The position numbers and the translations under genes are program-made. Shown piece after piece: positions 1 through 7,776 of a DNA stretch of 13,024 nt. The stretch is taken from positions 1-13,024 of the forward strand of contig CAJXZI010000034.1 in NCBI GenBank assembly GCA_913063005.1. Direction: 5' to 3'. Under the pieces are notes generated by a model. It had not been told where the DNA came from. It saw nothing but the letters and a program-made list of their open reading frames with translations, and did not search any database. Origin of the DNA: an uncultured Halieaceae bacterium. Its GTDB lineage: Bacteria; Pseudomonadota; Gammaproteobacteria; Pseudomonadales; Halieaceae. Position 1 is the first letter of the stretch. Every line of letters starts with the position of its first letter.

Positions 1-212
1 TCGATCTTTGGAGATATCTCACGGGATAGATTCTGAATTAATTCAAGGTTAGGGGTACGTTGTACACGACTGTAACTGTTTGTAGCGCTGCGTTTCTTTG
101 CAAGGCCGCGGCCGAGACCGCTTTCTGCCAACATCTCACTGGAGGGGTTTGAACACAACTGAGGTTGGCTGCGTTATGTATGGCTGGCACCCCTGTCTTT
201 TTCGAGAGATGT
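1..212. other. Region downstream of norM, no recognised gene
   Basis: About 210 bases that I cannot assign. GGCCGCGGCC at 104-113 is a perfect ten-base palindrome, but it has no loop and no T-run on either strand, so it is not a convincing norM terminator. Small open frames on both strands lack family features. The neighbouring gene to the left is outside the window. Confidence 0.4.
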
Positions 213-1592
213 CTAGGCGTCGGCAAGGAAATCTTTGGGTAAGGGCTGTCTCAAGAGGCCAACTAACTTGATCGCGATCATACCCGAGGCCACACCAACA
301 CCGACGATAATACCGACCCAAAAGCCGGCTGCACCGTCCGATGCGTTATCAGCATTCATAATGCCCAAGTAGTAGCCGAGCGGGAGGGCGATTAACCAGT
401 AGGCGACCATGGAGGCGATAAACGGGAAAGTGGTTTTTTTATAGGCCCGCATTGAGAATGAGCCCACGATTTGCACGGCATCGATCATTACGAACAGGGC
501 GGCAAAACTCAGTAAGCGCACTGCAAGTAGCGACATGTCCGCCGATTGTGTGTAAACAGACACGATGAGGTTGGGTAGAGAGAGTAGCACCACCATGGTC
601 GTCGCACTAACGGCCACCGAGTAGATAATCCCCGCCTTGAGTGCGCGGTAGACGCCTGCTTTGTCTTGCGCGCCAATTGCATGGCCCATTCTTGTGGCCA
701 TTGCGCCGCCAATAGCAAGCATGGGTATGTAGAACATATCCCAAACGTTGAACGCGATTTGATGGGCGCCAATCGCGACATCGCCTAGTGACGACACCAA
801 GAGTGCAATGCCTGTGAAAACGGCGGTTTCGAGGAACATGGTTGCACCGACAGGGAAGCCTAAGGTCAAAATAGATTTTATTGCAGCCGGGTTAGGAGCG
901 ACCGGCGTCCAGGGAGGGAGGTACTGTTTGAGCGATTTTTTATTGAGCACATAGACCGTAATGATCAGAGCCGATAGCCACATCGAGATGGCTGTTGCGA
1001 TCCCGCAACCTTTGGCTCCCATGGCGGGAATATCGCCGAACCCAAAAATAAACATGTAATTCAACGGGATGTTCGCAAAGAACCCGATCACTGCAGCAAC
1101 GGCAAACGGCGACGTGATGCCAATACCCTGCGTGTGATACCTCAGCGCCATGAAAATTCCAATGGCTGGCAAGCCAAAGGCCACCATGCGAATGTAATCC
1201 CCGGATTTCTGCGCAGTGAGAGCATCGATGCCTAGCCAGGGAAGACCAACAGGGCTGATGTAGCACACAGGCGCGACGAGTAAGCTGAGTAGGACTGCCA
1301 CCCAGAGTGACTGGGGAAGTTGGTCTCTTATGCGTTGAATACGGCCCGCGCCAAAGTCCTGAGCGATGATGGATGAGGACGCAAACATCATCCCAAGTAC
1401 AATGAGGTAAAGCGGTAGCCAGATATGAAATCCAATGGCGATGGCCGCGAGATCTTTGTCGCCAAATCGCGCAGCCATGATGGTATCGACAACGCCTGTC
1501 CCCATTTGTGCTGCCTGAGCTAATAACAGCGGCCAGCCGATGCGCCAGAGTTGCTTTAGCTCGGACCTAAGTGATGTGGATGTTTGAACCAT
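213..1592 (-). CDS. norM: NorM-type MATE multidrug/cation antiporter
   Basis: An inner-membrane MATE efflux pump of 459 residues, the usual NorM length, exporting organic cations or drugs in exchange for Na+ or H+. The protein is almost wholly hydrophobic and is consistent with 12 membrane helices in two six-helix halves. The first half begins with the MATE signature around QMGTGVVDT (29-37). The second half has FLETAVF (253-259) and the FSMRAYKKT segment after helix 10. The acidic residues D36, E255 and D371 fall, by my count, at the same numbers as the cation-site residues I recall for Vibrio cholerae NorM, which supports a working NorM subtype. The ATG at 1592 has a good GAGGGG Shine-Dalgarno a few bases upstream. 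The gene stands alone and diverges from the helicase gene across a repeat-bearing region. Actual substrates cannot be read from the sequence. Confidence 0.93.
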   Translation of the reverse strand: MVQTSTSLRSELKQLWRIGWPLLLAQAAQMGTGVVDTIMAARFGDKDLAAIAIGFHIWLPLYLIVLGMMFASSSIIAQDFGAGRIQRIRDQLPQSLWVAVLLSLLVAPVCYISPVGLPWLGIDALTAQKSGDYIRMVAFGLPAIGIFMALRYHTQGIGITSPFAVAAVIGFFANIPLNYMFIFGFGDIPAMGAKGCGIATAISMWLSALIITVYVLNKKSLKQYLPPWTPVAPNPAAIKSILTLGFPVGATMFLETAVFTGIALLVSSLGDVAIGAHQIAFNVWDMFYIPMLAIGGAMATRMGHAIGAQDKAGVYRALKAGIIYSVAVSATTMVVLLSLPNLIVSVYTQSADMSLLAVRLLSFAALFVMIDAVQIVGSFSMRAYKKTTFPFIASMVAYWLIALPLGYYLGIMNADNASDGAAGFWVGIIVGVGVASGMIAIKLVGLLRQPLPKDFLADA

Positions 1593-1875
1593 GAGGCCCC
1601 TCTTTCGCAGTCCTTCAGACTACCACGAGAGCGATTCCGTGGTCCCACTTTGTGAGTTCGTGAGAGAGCAATATTCCGCTCAGTGAAATTGCAAGGTGAA
1701 TCGATGCCAAGAACCAATAATTGGTCACCAGTACCAGTACCAGTACCAGTACCAGTACCAGTACCAGTACCAGTACCAACAGGGAGGCCCCTGTCTTACA
1801 TGGCAGGACTGCAGTCGTTTCCAAGCAAACTCGGCATTAGGCGATGGTTGAAATAAGCGGGGTCTTGAAGGGCCA
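1593..1875. other. Divergent intergenic region norM / rhlB
   Basis: A gap of about 280 bases between two divergent genes, where promoters for both should lie. It holds a hexamer tandem repeat (1727-1778) and several small inverted repeats. ACCACG at 1622-1627 pairs with CGTGGT at 1638-1643. ACCAAT/ATTGGT are arranged around one base at 1713-1725. ACAGGG at 1779-1784 pairs with CCCTGT at 1789-1794. GACTGCAGTC at 1807-1816 is a perfect palindrome. No convincing protein gene is seen; the minus-strand reading 1615-1824 merely translates the repeat as Leu-Val units. Confidence 0.7.
1727..1778. repeat. Perfect hexanucleotide tandem repeat (ACCAGT)8 plus ACCA
   Basis: Eight uninterrupted copies of ACCAGT run from 1727 to 1774, followed by a partial ACCA. 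The complement is ACTGGT. All copies are identical, which suggests recent expansion or continuing turnover by slipped-strand pairing. The repeat starts about 135 bases upstream of the norM start codon and ends about 100 bases upstream of the longest rhlB reading frame, so it probably lies in or next to both promoters. A change of one unit would alter promoter spacing by six bases, roughly half a helical turn. Confidence 0.97.
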
Positions 1876-3126
1876 GTGTGCTATGCTCCGGCCTCTTTAA
1901 TCAGGACCTTATTGCAATTGTCTGAAAACACCGCACAAACGCCGGAAAACACGGCGCTCGCAGATCACGATATTCTCTTCGAATCGCTCGATCTTGATGA
2001 CACGCTGATGCGTGGAATCAAGGGGCTTGGGTTTGAAAAATGCTCACCCATTCAAGCGAAGATTCTGCCTTACACGCTTGAAGGGCATGATGCGATTGGA
2101 AAGGCGCAGACCGGAACCGGAAAAACCGCAGCGTTTTTGATTACCCTCTTCAACGATTTGCTCAACAACCCGATTGAAGGCGAGCGCTATCTCGCCGAGC
2201 CACGCGCTGTGGTGCTCGCACCGACTCGTGAACTGGTCATGCAGATTGCAGACGACGCTCGCCAATTGGGCAAGCACACCGGGTTGAATACGGTCACCCT
2301 CATTGGTGGTGCTGACTACGCAAAGCAATTGTCCAAGGTCAACGATTGCGTCACCGATATAGTCGTTGCTACGCCTGGGCGTTTGATCGACTTCATACAG
2401 CGCGGGGATATGTTCTTAGATCGCGTTGAATCCCTGGTGTTGGACGAGGCTGACCGTATGCTCGACATGGGGTTCATCCCCCAGGTTAAGCGCATCGTGA
2501 GATCAACGCCGAGAAAAGAAGATCGCCAGACGCTCCTGTTCTCTGCGACGTTTAGTCAGGACATCATGAACCTCGCTCAGCAGTGGACTTTCGACCCTAT
2601 CACTGTAGAAATCGAACCCGAGCGAGTGGCTACAGAGAATGTTGATCAGCGTGTCTACCTTTTGGAGAGCCGAGACCGCCTTAACGTCTTGAAGCGGATC
2701 CTCGCTGAACCTGACGCTACCTCAGTGATCGTTTTTGCTAATCGCCGAGATCAAGTGCGCCGAGTTTACGAGAGACTTCAAAAGCAGGGGCTTGAGTGCG
2801 GTATCCTGTCCGGCGAGGTGGCGCAGGTTAAACGCACCAAAACGCTCGAGCGGTTTAAATCTGGTCGTATACGCGTCTTAATTGCGACCGATGTGGCGGG
2901 CCGCGGTATTCACGTTGATGGTGTCAGCCACGTCGTTAACTATGATCTTCCCGAGGACCCAGAAGACTATGTCCACCGCATAGGACGAACGGGGCGAGCG
3001 GGAGAGAAAGGTGTTTCGATCAGCTTTGCCAGTGAGGACGATGCATTCCTGCTGCCTGAAATCGAAGCGCTTTTGGGCGAGCCGTTGAAGTGTTCTCAGG
3101 TGCCTGAGGAATTGCTCGCAGATTAG
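1876..3126 (+). CDS. rhlB: DEAD-box ATP-dependent RNA helicase, RhlB-like
   Basis: A cytoplasmic ATP-dependent RNA helicase, best matching the RhlB group (RNA unwinding, partner of the RNA degradosome). All core motifs are present, numbered from the longest start: Q motif F53 to Q60, motif I AQTGTGKT 77-84, Ia PTREL 116-120, Ib TPGR 166-169, II DEAD 190-193, III SAT 223-225, V ATDVAGRGI 337-345 and VI HRIGRTGR 367-374. The protein stops soon after the second RecA domain (416 residues) and lacks the basic, Arg-rich tail of E. coli RhlB. Residues 1-34 are poorly conserved. The given start is GTG 1876, but TTG 1912, five bases after AGGA at 1903-1906, is an attractive alternative because a likely -10 element overlaps the longer start. 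RhlB rather than RhlE or SrmB is a family-level judgement. The gene is single and followed by a convergent cysZ. Confidence 0.88.
   Translation: MCYAPASLIRTLLQLSENTAQTPENTALADHDILFESLDLDDTLMRGIKGLGFEKCSPIQAKILPYTLEGHDAIGKAQTGTGKTAAFLITLFNDLLNNPIEGERYLAEPRAVVLAPTRELVMQIADDARQLGKHTGLNTVTLIGGADYAKQLSKVNDCVTDIVVATPGRLIDFIQRGDMFLDRVESLVLDEADRMLDMGFIPQVKRIVRSTPRKEDRQTLLFSATFSQDIMNLAQQWTFDPITVEIEPERVATENVDQRVYLLESRDRLNVLKRILAEPDATSVIVFANRRDQVRRVYERLQKQGLECGILSGEVAQVKRTKTLERFKSGRIRVLIATDVAGRGIHVDGVSHVVNYDLPEDPEDYVHRIGRTGRAGEKGVSISFASEDDAFLLPEIEALLGEPLKCSQVPEELLAD
1879..1887 (+). promoter_or_regulatory. Possible extended -10 promoter element for rhlB
   Basis: The sequence TGCTATGCT has a TGn extension followed by TATGCT, which matches five of six bases of the -10 consensus. 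No good -35 box lies at the right distance, as is common for extended -10 promoters. Transcription would begin around 1893-1895. If real, the promoter lies inside the longest open frame (GTG at 1876) and would move the helicase start to a downstream TTG. This is inference from motif matching only. Confidence 0.35.
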
Positions 3127-3321
3127 TTCAGACGTCTGCAGCTAACCTAGACGAGCGGGTTGTTTCCAAAACGGTGCCGCTGTCAATTTCTTATGGGCGG
3201 TTCCTTTTAGACGGTTCCGTGGGTCGTTACCTTTTGCGGCGTTCTACAACCACCGCGAGCTAAAATATGAGACCTATGCTGTCGGTGCTCAGAAGCCTTC
3301 GGTGTCAGCTTTTCTTGTCGG
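3127..3321. other. Convergent intergenic gap rhlB / cysZ
   Basis: A gap of 195 bases between two converging genes, where terminators for both would be expected. CAGACGTCTG at 3129-3138 is a perfect palindrome just after the rhlB stop, but it has no loop and no T-run follows. ACGG-TT-CCGT in the middle is too short. I see no convincing intrinsic terminator and no gene. Confidence 0.5.
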
Positions 3322-4056
3322 CTATCGGAGGTGTCTCAACTCCTCACACCATAGCAGCGTCGCGCCTGCGACAGCCGCTGGTATCAAAAACAGGTTAAGA
3401 ATGGGCAGGCCTGACACAAAGGCCACAACGGCACCGAAGGTGATTGACGTTGACCGTCGTGCGCTACATGCGTCACGCACTTCGCGGAAAGGCAGGCGAT
3501 GGTTATCCATTGGATAGTCGACGAATTGTAAGGACATCATCCATGCGCCCAGCAAGATCCACAAGAATGGCGCCACGATGTTTACTGCGGGTATGAAGCT
3601 GATGATAAGTACTAAAAGCGCCATGGGTATGTAGTGCACTATCTTCTGAATCTCGCGAAGAAAACCTCTGGGAATGGCAAGTACCGTTTGCAGGGCTGAT
3701 GATTGATTAACGTTGCGCTCACCTGTTACATGCTCTTCGACCCGCTCGGCCAACAGGCCGTGAAACGGCGAGGTTAGGAACAGCACAATGAAGACAGATA
3801 GGTAGCCCGAAAGCAGTGTCCCGAATAGCCAGATCAGCGGTGTGACGATCCAGCTTAAGAACTCCCAATCACCCACGATATTACTGCTGTATTCGATATA
3901 GAGTCCCGACATAGCTTGATAAATGGCACTGGCCATCAATACAAAAACCGCAATATTTGCCAACAGTGGAATGATTACGAAGCGGCGAAGTCCCGGTTGT
4001 GTGAGTAACCCCAAACCTCGGAAGAAGTAGCCAAACCCTGAAAGTGAATTCGCCAT
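3322..4056 (-). CDS. cysZ: CysZ-family sulfate transporter / EI24-domain membrane protein
   Basis: An inner-membrane protein of 244 residues in the CysZ family, which mediates sulfate uptake for cysteine synthesis. Hydrophobic segments lie near residues 26-48, 70-95, 142-175 and 205-235. Family landmarks are visible: an N-terminal SGFGYFFRGLGLL, TSPFHGLLAERVEE (95-108) and QFVDYPMDNH (177-186), the last being highly typical of CysZ. The length is near the usual 250. The ATG at 4056 fits the conserved N-terminus, although only a weak GAGA lies upstream as a ribosome site. No other cysteine-pathway gene is adjacent. It diverges from the Smr gene and converges with rhlB, so it is probably transcribed alone. 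Confidence 0.9.
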   Translation of the reverse strand: MANSLSGFGYFFRGLGLLTQPGLRRFVIIPLLANIAVFVLMASAIYQAMSGLYIEYSSNIVGDWEFLSWIVTPLIWLFGTLLSGYLSVFIVLFLTSPFHGLLAERVEEHVTGERNVNQSSALQTVLAIPRGFLREIQKIVHYIPMALLVLIISFIPAVNIVAPFLWILLGAWMMSLQFVDYPMDNHRLPFREVRDACSARRSTSITFGAVVAFVSGLPILNLFLIPAAVAGATLLWCEELRHLR

Positions 4057-4230
4057 TGGTAATAGTCTCGACCAAATTTGTTGCGCGTTGAAACGTATGT
4101 CTTGCGCTTGGTGTGACTATACTACGAAGCGGTGCTTGTGGAATGTGTCGGTTTTTTAAGGCTTCACTACCCCACTCATTTGTAAGTGAGCTAGACACCA
4201 GACGTTAGTCAATGATGAGAGTGCAGAACT
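4057..4230. other. Divergent intergenic region cysZ / smrA
   Basis: About 170 bases where both promoters should lie. On the plus strand TATACT at 4118-4123 is a good -10-like hexamer, and its near-symmetric surroundings also read TATAGT on the minus strand. I could not find a -35 box at a normal distance on either strand. CTCATT at 4175-4180 and AGTGAG at 4185-4190 form a short hairpin or operator-like inverted repeat (one G-T pair) in the presumed smrA leader. Confidence 0.35.
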
Positions 4231-4818
4231 GTGCAGGATGACGATTTATTTGCCAGCGAAATGAGCGGTGTTAAACCACTCAATCGTGATCCACGGGAGC
4301 GATTGGTCAAGGCGGATCGGACTGACAGTGCGGTCAGACGACAGGCGGCAGTTGCTTCACCCTCGCGTTCGGATAATAAGCTGACGGATGACGGTATACC
4401 GCCTCTCGACGCTTGGTATGTGCTCGAGTTCAAACGTCCTGGCATCCAGAATGGTGTCTATCGAAAGCTGCGCTTGGGTCACTATGACATTGAGGCGCGT
4501 TTAGACCTTCACCGCATGACAGTCGCAGAAGCGCGAGTTGAAATCTGGTCTTTTTTCAAAGAAGCTCGCCGCCTGGGTCTTCGGACCTTGCTAATTACCC
4601 ATGGGAAAGGCTTGGGTAACAAGGAGAAGTCGGGCTCCGGGGTGTTGAAAGGCTATGTTGATCATTGGCTCAGGGACATTGAGGACGTTCAGGCGTTCCA
4701 CTCTGCTCAGCCCCAGCACGGTGGCACCGGGGCTGTGTACGTGATGCTCAGGAAAAGCGAGGAAAAGAAGCGCGAAAATCGCGAGCGCTTTCTCAAGGGG
4801 CGCGTGCAGGACGTCTAA
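4231..4818 (+). CDS. smrA: Smr-domain protein, SmrA type (putative endonuclease)
   Basis: A soluble protein of 195 residues with a C-terminal Smr (MutS2-related) domain, a fold with nicking or RNA-cleaving activity in studied relatives; the cellular role of stand-alone SmrA proteins is poorly defined. The domain runs from about residue 88 to 175. It contains LDLHRM (91-96), THGKG (123-127) and GGTGAVYV (164-171), all key Smr signatures. FHSAQPQHGG just before the last motif is typical of gammaproteobacterial members. Residues 1-60 are polar and probably disordered, and the C-terminus is basic and Lys/Arg/Glu-rich. The start is GTG at 4231 with a distant GAGAG upstream. ATG 4261 is an alternative that would remove ten residues of the disordered tail. 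No other gene shares the transcript. It could equally be named as the YdaL family. Confidence 0.85.
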   Translation: MQDDDLFASEMSGVKPLNRDPRERLVKADRTDSAVRRQAAVASPSRSDNKLTDDGIPPLDAWYVLEFKRPGIQNGVYRKLRLGHYDIEARLDLHRMTVAEARVEIWSFFKEARRLGLRTLLITHGKGLGNKEKSGSGVLKGYVDHWLRDIEDVQAFHSAQPQHGGTGAVYVMLRKSEEKKRENRERFLKGRVQDV

Positions 4819-4867
4819 CTGAGTAATTGCTCATCATTAGGCACAACCGCCAATGGGGTAATTCTCG

Positions 4868-6310
4868 TTAGCTGAGTTTTTCCTTTAGCAGTTGATTGAG
4901 CATTTGAGGGTTGGCTTGACCTTTAGATGCTTTCATTGCCTGCCCCACAAAGAAACCGATGAGTTTCTTCTGCTTCCCCTCATCAGCTGCTCGATATTGC
5001 TCAACCTGCGCCGGGTTGTTGGCAATGAGGTCGTTCACGATCGTCTCCAACGCGCCGGTGTCACTAACCTGCTTCAGGCCCTTTTGCTCAATGATCTCAT
5101 CGACATCGGAGCTTCCATCCCAAAGCGCGTCGAAAACAGTTTTTGCCATTTTGCTGGATAGCGTACCGTCATCAATGCGGATAATGAGGTCCGCGAGCGT
5201 TTCAGCGACCAGTGGGCTTTCGTTAAGTGTAGTGCCGGATTTATTTAGGTTCGCGCTAACATCACCTAATATCCAGTTCGCTGCTGATTTGGGGTTATTG
5301 CAGCGCGCTGACACGGCTTCGAAAAACTCTGCCGTCGCTCTGTCCTGAGTTAATAGCGATGCGTCGTATTGGCTGAGCCCAAGCTGATCGGTAAATCGCG
5401 CGCGCTTAACCGCCGGCAGCTCGGGGAGTTCTGCTCGAATCCGTTCGATCGTTGTGTCATCCACAACCACAGGCAATAGATCGGGGTCGGGAAAGTATCG
5501 GTAGTCGTTTGCGACTTCCTTTGATCGCATCGAGCGCGTTTCATCCGCGTCGGGATCAAATAATCGAGTTTCCTGTGTGACCTCTCCGCCACTCTCTAGG
5601 ATATCTTGCTGACGCTCGGCCTCGACGTAGATAGCGCGCTCAATGAAGCGGAAGGAGTTTATGTTCTTGAGTTCAGTGCGTATCCCGTATTCCTCTTCAC
5701 CCTCGAGTCGCAATGACAAATTAACGTCACAGCGCATCGAACCCTCGGCCATATTGCCGTCTGAAATGCCTAGGTAGGTTACGAGCGCATGCAATGCTTT
5801 GAGGTAGGCTACGACTTGATCGGCCGTTCTGAAGTCAGGCTCGGTGACCACCTCCAGTAAGGGAGTGCCCGCTCGATTCAGGTCGATACCGGTTTGATCG
5901 GGAATCGCATCGTGTACTGATTTGCCCGCGTCCTCCTCGAGATGTGCGCGCAAAATACGCACGGGGAAGATCGATCCATCTGGCATGGGTACGTCAAACA
6001 CGCCTTCTTTGACGATGGGCTCAAAGAATTGGGAGATCTGATAGCCCTTTGGGAGGTCGGGGTAAAAGTAATTCTTTCGATCAAAGCGAGATATTTTGCC
6101 GATCTCGGCACCTACACCGAGCCCAAAAATAATCGCCTTAGTCACAGCTTCGTGATTAAGCACCGGAAGGGTTCCCGGCAGTGCCATATCAAGTGGATTG
6201 GTGTGATTGTTCGGGTCGGCACCAAAGGTCGTTGAAGACGACGAGAAGATCTTTGATTGTGTTGCGAGCTGGAGGTGAACCTCCAATCCCATCACTTTTT
6301 CCCAGCGCAT
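4868..6310 (-). CDS. gatB: Aspartyl/glutamyl-tRNA amidotransferase subunit B
   Basis: The tRNA-binding and kinase subunit of the GatCAB amidotransferase. It phosphorylates the side chain of Glu-tRNA(Gln) or Asp-tRNA(Asn) and then amidates it with ammonia channelled from GatA. Numbered from the ATG at 6310 (480 residues, the normal length), the cradle domain shows GLEVHLQL (8-15), RKNYFYPDLPKGYQ (78-91) and HLEEDAGK (123-130). The C-terminal third has the YqeY-like tail. A start 13 codons upstream (6349) is open, but 6310 is preferred: it begins at the conserved MRWE-V-GLE, shares one base with the gatA stop (TGATG), and has a strong GGAGGA nine bases upstream. It is the last gene of the gatC-gatA-gatB operon. 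A GatB gene implies at least one amide tRNA is made by the indirect route. Confidence 0.96.
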   Translation of the reverse strand: MRWEKVMGLEVHLQLATQSKIFSSSSTTFGADPNNHTNPLDMALPGTLPVLNHEAVTKAIIFGLGVGAEIGKISRFDRKNYFYPDLPKGYQISQFFEPIVKEGVFDVPMPDGSIFPVRILRAHLEEDAGKSVHDAIPDQTGIDLNRAGTPLLEVVTEPDFRTADQVVAYLKALHALVTYLGISDGNMAEGSMRCDVNLSLRLEGEEEYGIRTELKNINSFRFIERAIYVEAERQQDILESGGEVTQETRLFDPDADETRSMRSKEVANDYRYFPDPDLLPVVVDDTTIERIRAELPELPAVKRARFTDQLGLSQYDASLLTQDRATAEFFEAVSARCNNPKSAANWILGDVSANLNKSGTTLNESPLVAETLADLIIRIDDGTLSSKMAKTVFDALWDGSSDVDEIIEQKGLKQVSDTGALETIVNDLIANNPAQVEQYRAADEGKQKKLIGFFVGQAMKASKGQANPQMLNQLLKEKLS

Positions 6311-7776
6311 CAGTGACGTTCCTCCAAAGTTGGCGTCAAGTTGTGCCATGTTGTTCGTTGCTGGAATTGGTGTGCGAGTTTCAATATGTCGACCTCGCCA
6401 AATCGGCGACCAATTAATTGCATGCCAACGGGAAGACCACCGACCAGTCCAGCGGGAATACTCATCGCGGGCAAGCCTGCAAGGTTTGCGCCGATAGTAA
6501 AGACATCTTCCATGTACATGTCTGTGATCGACTTCGAGCTGTCATTCAAAGCGAAGGCGGTGTTCGGGGCAGACGGCCCAGCAATGACATCAACCTGTGA
6601 GAGTACGTCATCGTATTCCTGAGCAATGAGTCGGCGCACCTGCTGAGCCTTCATGAAGTATTCATCGTAGGACGCTGCAGAGAGCGTGAAAGCTCCCACC
6701 AGAATACGTCGTTTCACCTCGTCCCCGAATCCCTCGCTGCGAGAGCGTAGATACAAGTCTTGAAGGTCGACAGGATTTTCGCAGCGGTAGCCATAGCGCA
6801 CTCCGTCGTAGCGCGATAGGTTCGCTGAGGCCTCGGCAGGCGCGATAATGTAATACGTCGAGACGCCGAGTGACGTTGACGGCAATGATACGTCAACCAA
6901 TTTGGCACCCATTCCTTCGAGTTCCGCTAGGCTCGCTTCAATGGCCGCAGCAACGTCGGAGTTTAAATCGCTTGAGAAGAATTCTTTAGGAACACCTACG
7001 CGCATGCCCTCAATCGTGTCGGTTAAGTGCGAGGAGTAACGGGGTACAGATTGATCTGCACATGTGGAGTCGAGTGGGTCGGCACCAGCCATAGCCTCGA
7101 GCACCAGTGCGCAGTCTTCGGCCGTTCTTGCCATTGGACCTGCCTGGTCCATCGATGATGCGAAGGCAATCATGCCGTATCGTGATACGCGTCCGTAGGT
7201 AGGCTTTAGGCCAGTGATGCCACAAAGCGCTGCCGGCTGTCTAATCGAGCCTCCTGTATCCGTGCCTGTTGCAAGTGGTGCTAGTCCTGCGGCAACCGCC
7301 GACGCTGACCCGCCAGACGAGCCGCCTGGCACCCGAGAGGTATCCCAGGGGTTCTTGCAAGCGCCAAAGTAACTCGTCTCGTTCGATGAGCCCATGGCGA
7401 ACTCGTCCATGTTGGATTTGCCCAGCGTTATCATGCCGGCATCGTCGAGTCTCCTGACAACGGTCGCGTCATAGGGAGCGACAAAATTGGCGAGCATTTT
7501 TGACGCGCAAGTAGTGGGCAGTCCCTGGGTGCAGAAGATATCTTTGTGCAGCATCGGTATGCCAAGTAGAGGGCTGTCATTACCCTTTTCCCTCGCCTCG
7601 TCAGCTTGAGTCGCCGCTTTCATTGCGTTCTCTTCACTCGAGGAGATGACGGCATTTAACTCCGGGTTCAGATCAGAAATACGGGCTAACGCATCGCGCG
7701 TGAGCTCGACGCTTGAGACATCGCGGTTGGCAAGTTTACTGCGTAAGCTGGCAACTGTTTGGAAGGATGAAGTCAT
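6310..7776 (-). CDS. gatA: Aspartyl/glutamyl-tRNA amidotransferase subunit A
   Basis: The glutaminase subunit of GatCAB. It is an amidase-signature hydrolase that releases ammonia from glutamine for use by GatB. It has 488 residues, the usual size. The Ser-cisSer-Lys triad is visible as K78 in LHKDI, S153 in the Gly/Ser-rich GGSSGGS loop (151-157) and S177 in DTGGSIR (173-179), one position off the Staphylococcus aureus numbering I recall. The ATG at 7776 overlaps the gatC stop by one base (TAATG), with only a weak GGGT upstream, so translation is probably coupled to gatC. Its own stop overlaps gatB in the same way. Amidases are a broad family, but the flanking gatC and gatB remove doubt. Confidence 0.97.
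   Translation of the reverse strand: MTSSFQTVASLRSKLANRDVSSVELTRDALARISDLNPELNAVISSSEENAMKAATQADEAREKGNDSPLLGIPMLHKDIFCTQGLPTTCASKMLANFVAPYDATVVRRLDDAGMITLGKSNMDEFAMGSSNETSYFGACKNPWDTSRVPGGSSGGSASAVAAGLAPLATGTDTGGSIRQPAALCGITGLKPTYGRVSRYGMIAFASSMDQAGPMARTAEDCALVLEAMAGADPLDSTCADQSVPRYSSHLTDTIEGMRVGVPKEFFSSDLNSDVAAAIEASLAELEGMGAKLVDVSLPSTSLGVSTYYIIAPAEASANLSRYDGVRYGYRCENPVDLQDLYLRSRSEGFGDEVKRRILVGAFTLSAASYDEYFMKAQQVRRLIAQEYDDVLSQVDVIAGPSAPNTAFALNDSSKSITDMYMEDVFTIGANLAGLPAMSIPAGLVGGLPVGMQLIGRRFGEVDILKLAHQFQQRTTWHNLTPTLEERH
6320..6325 (-). promoter_or_regulatory. Ribosome binding site deciding the gatB start
   Basis: On the minus strand GGAGGA lies nine bases before ATG 6310, inside the 3' end of gatA. 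With the one-base stop/start overlap it favours 6310 over the upstream in-frame ATG at 6349. Confidence 0.8.

Noticed and set aside
100..120. GC-rich palindrome GGCCGCGGCC as a norM terminator
   Set aside because: There is no loop, and no T-run follows on the norM strand, so it does not meet the pattern of an intrinsic terminator.
4816..4871. Possible bidirectional terminator between smrA and gatB
   Set aside because: CTAAC...GAG and CTC...GTTAG can pair around a loop of about 40 bases, but the stem is interrupted and overlaps the gatB stop. The smaller near-palindrome around GAGTAATTGCTC lacks a T-run.
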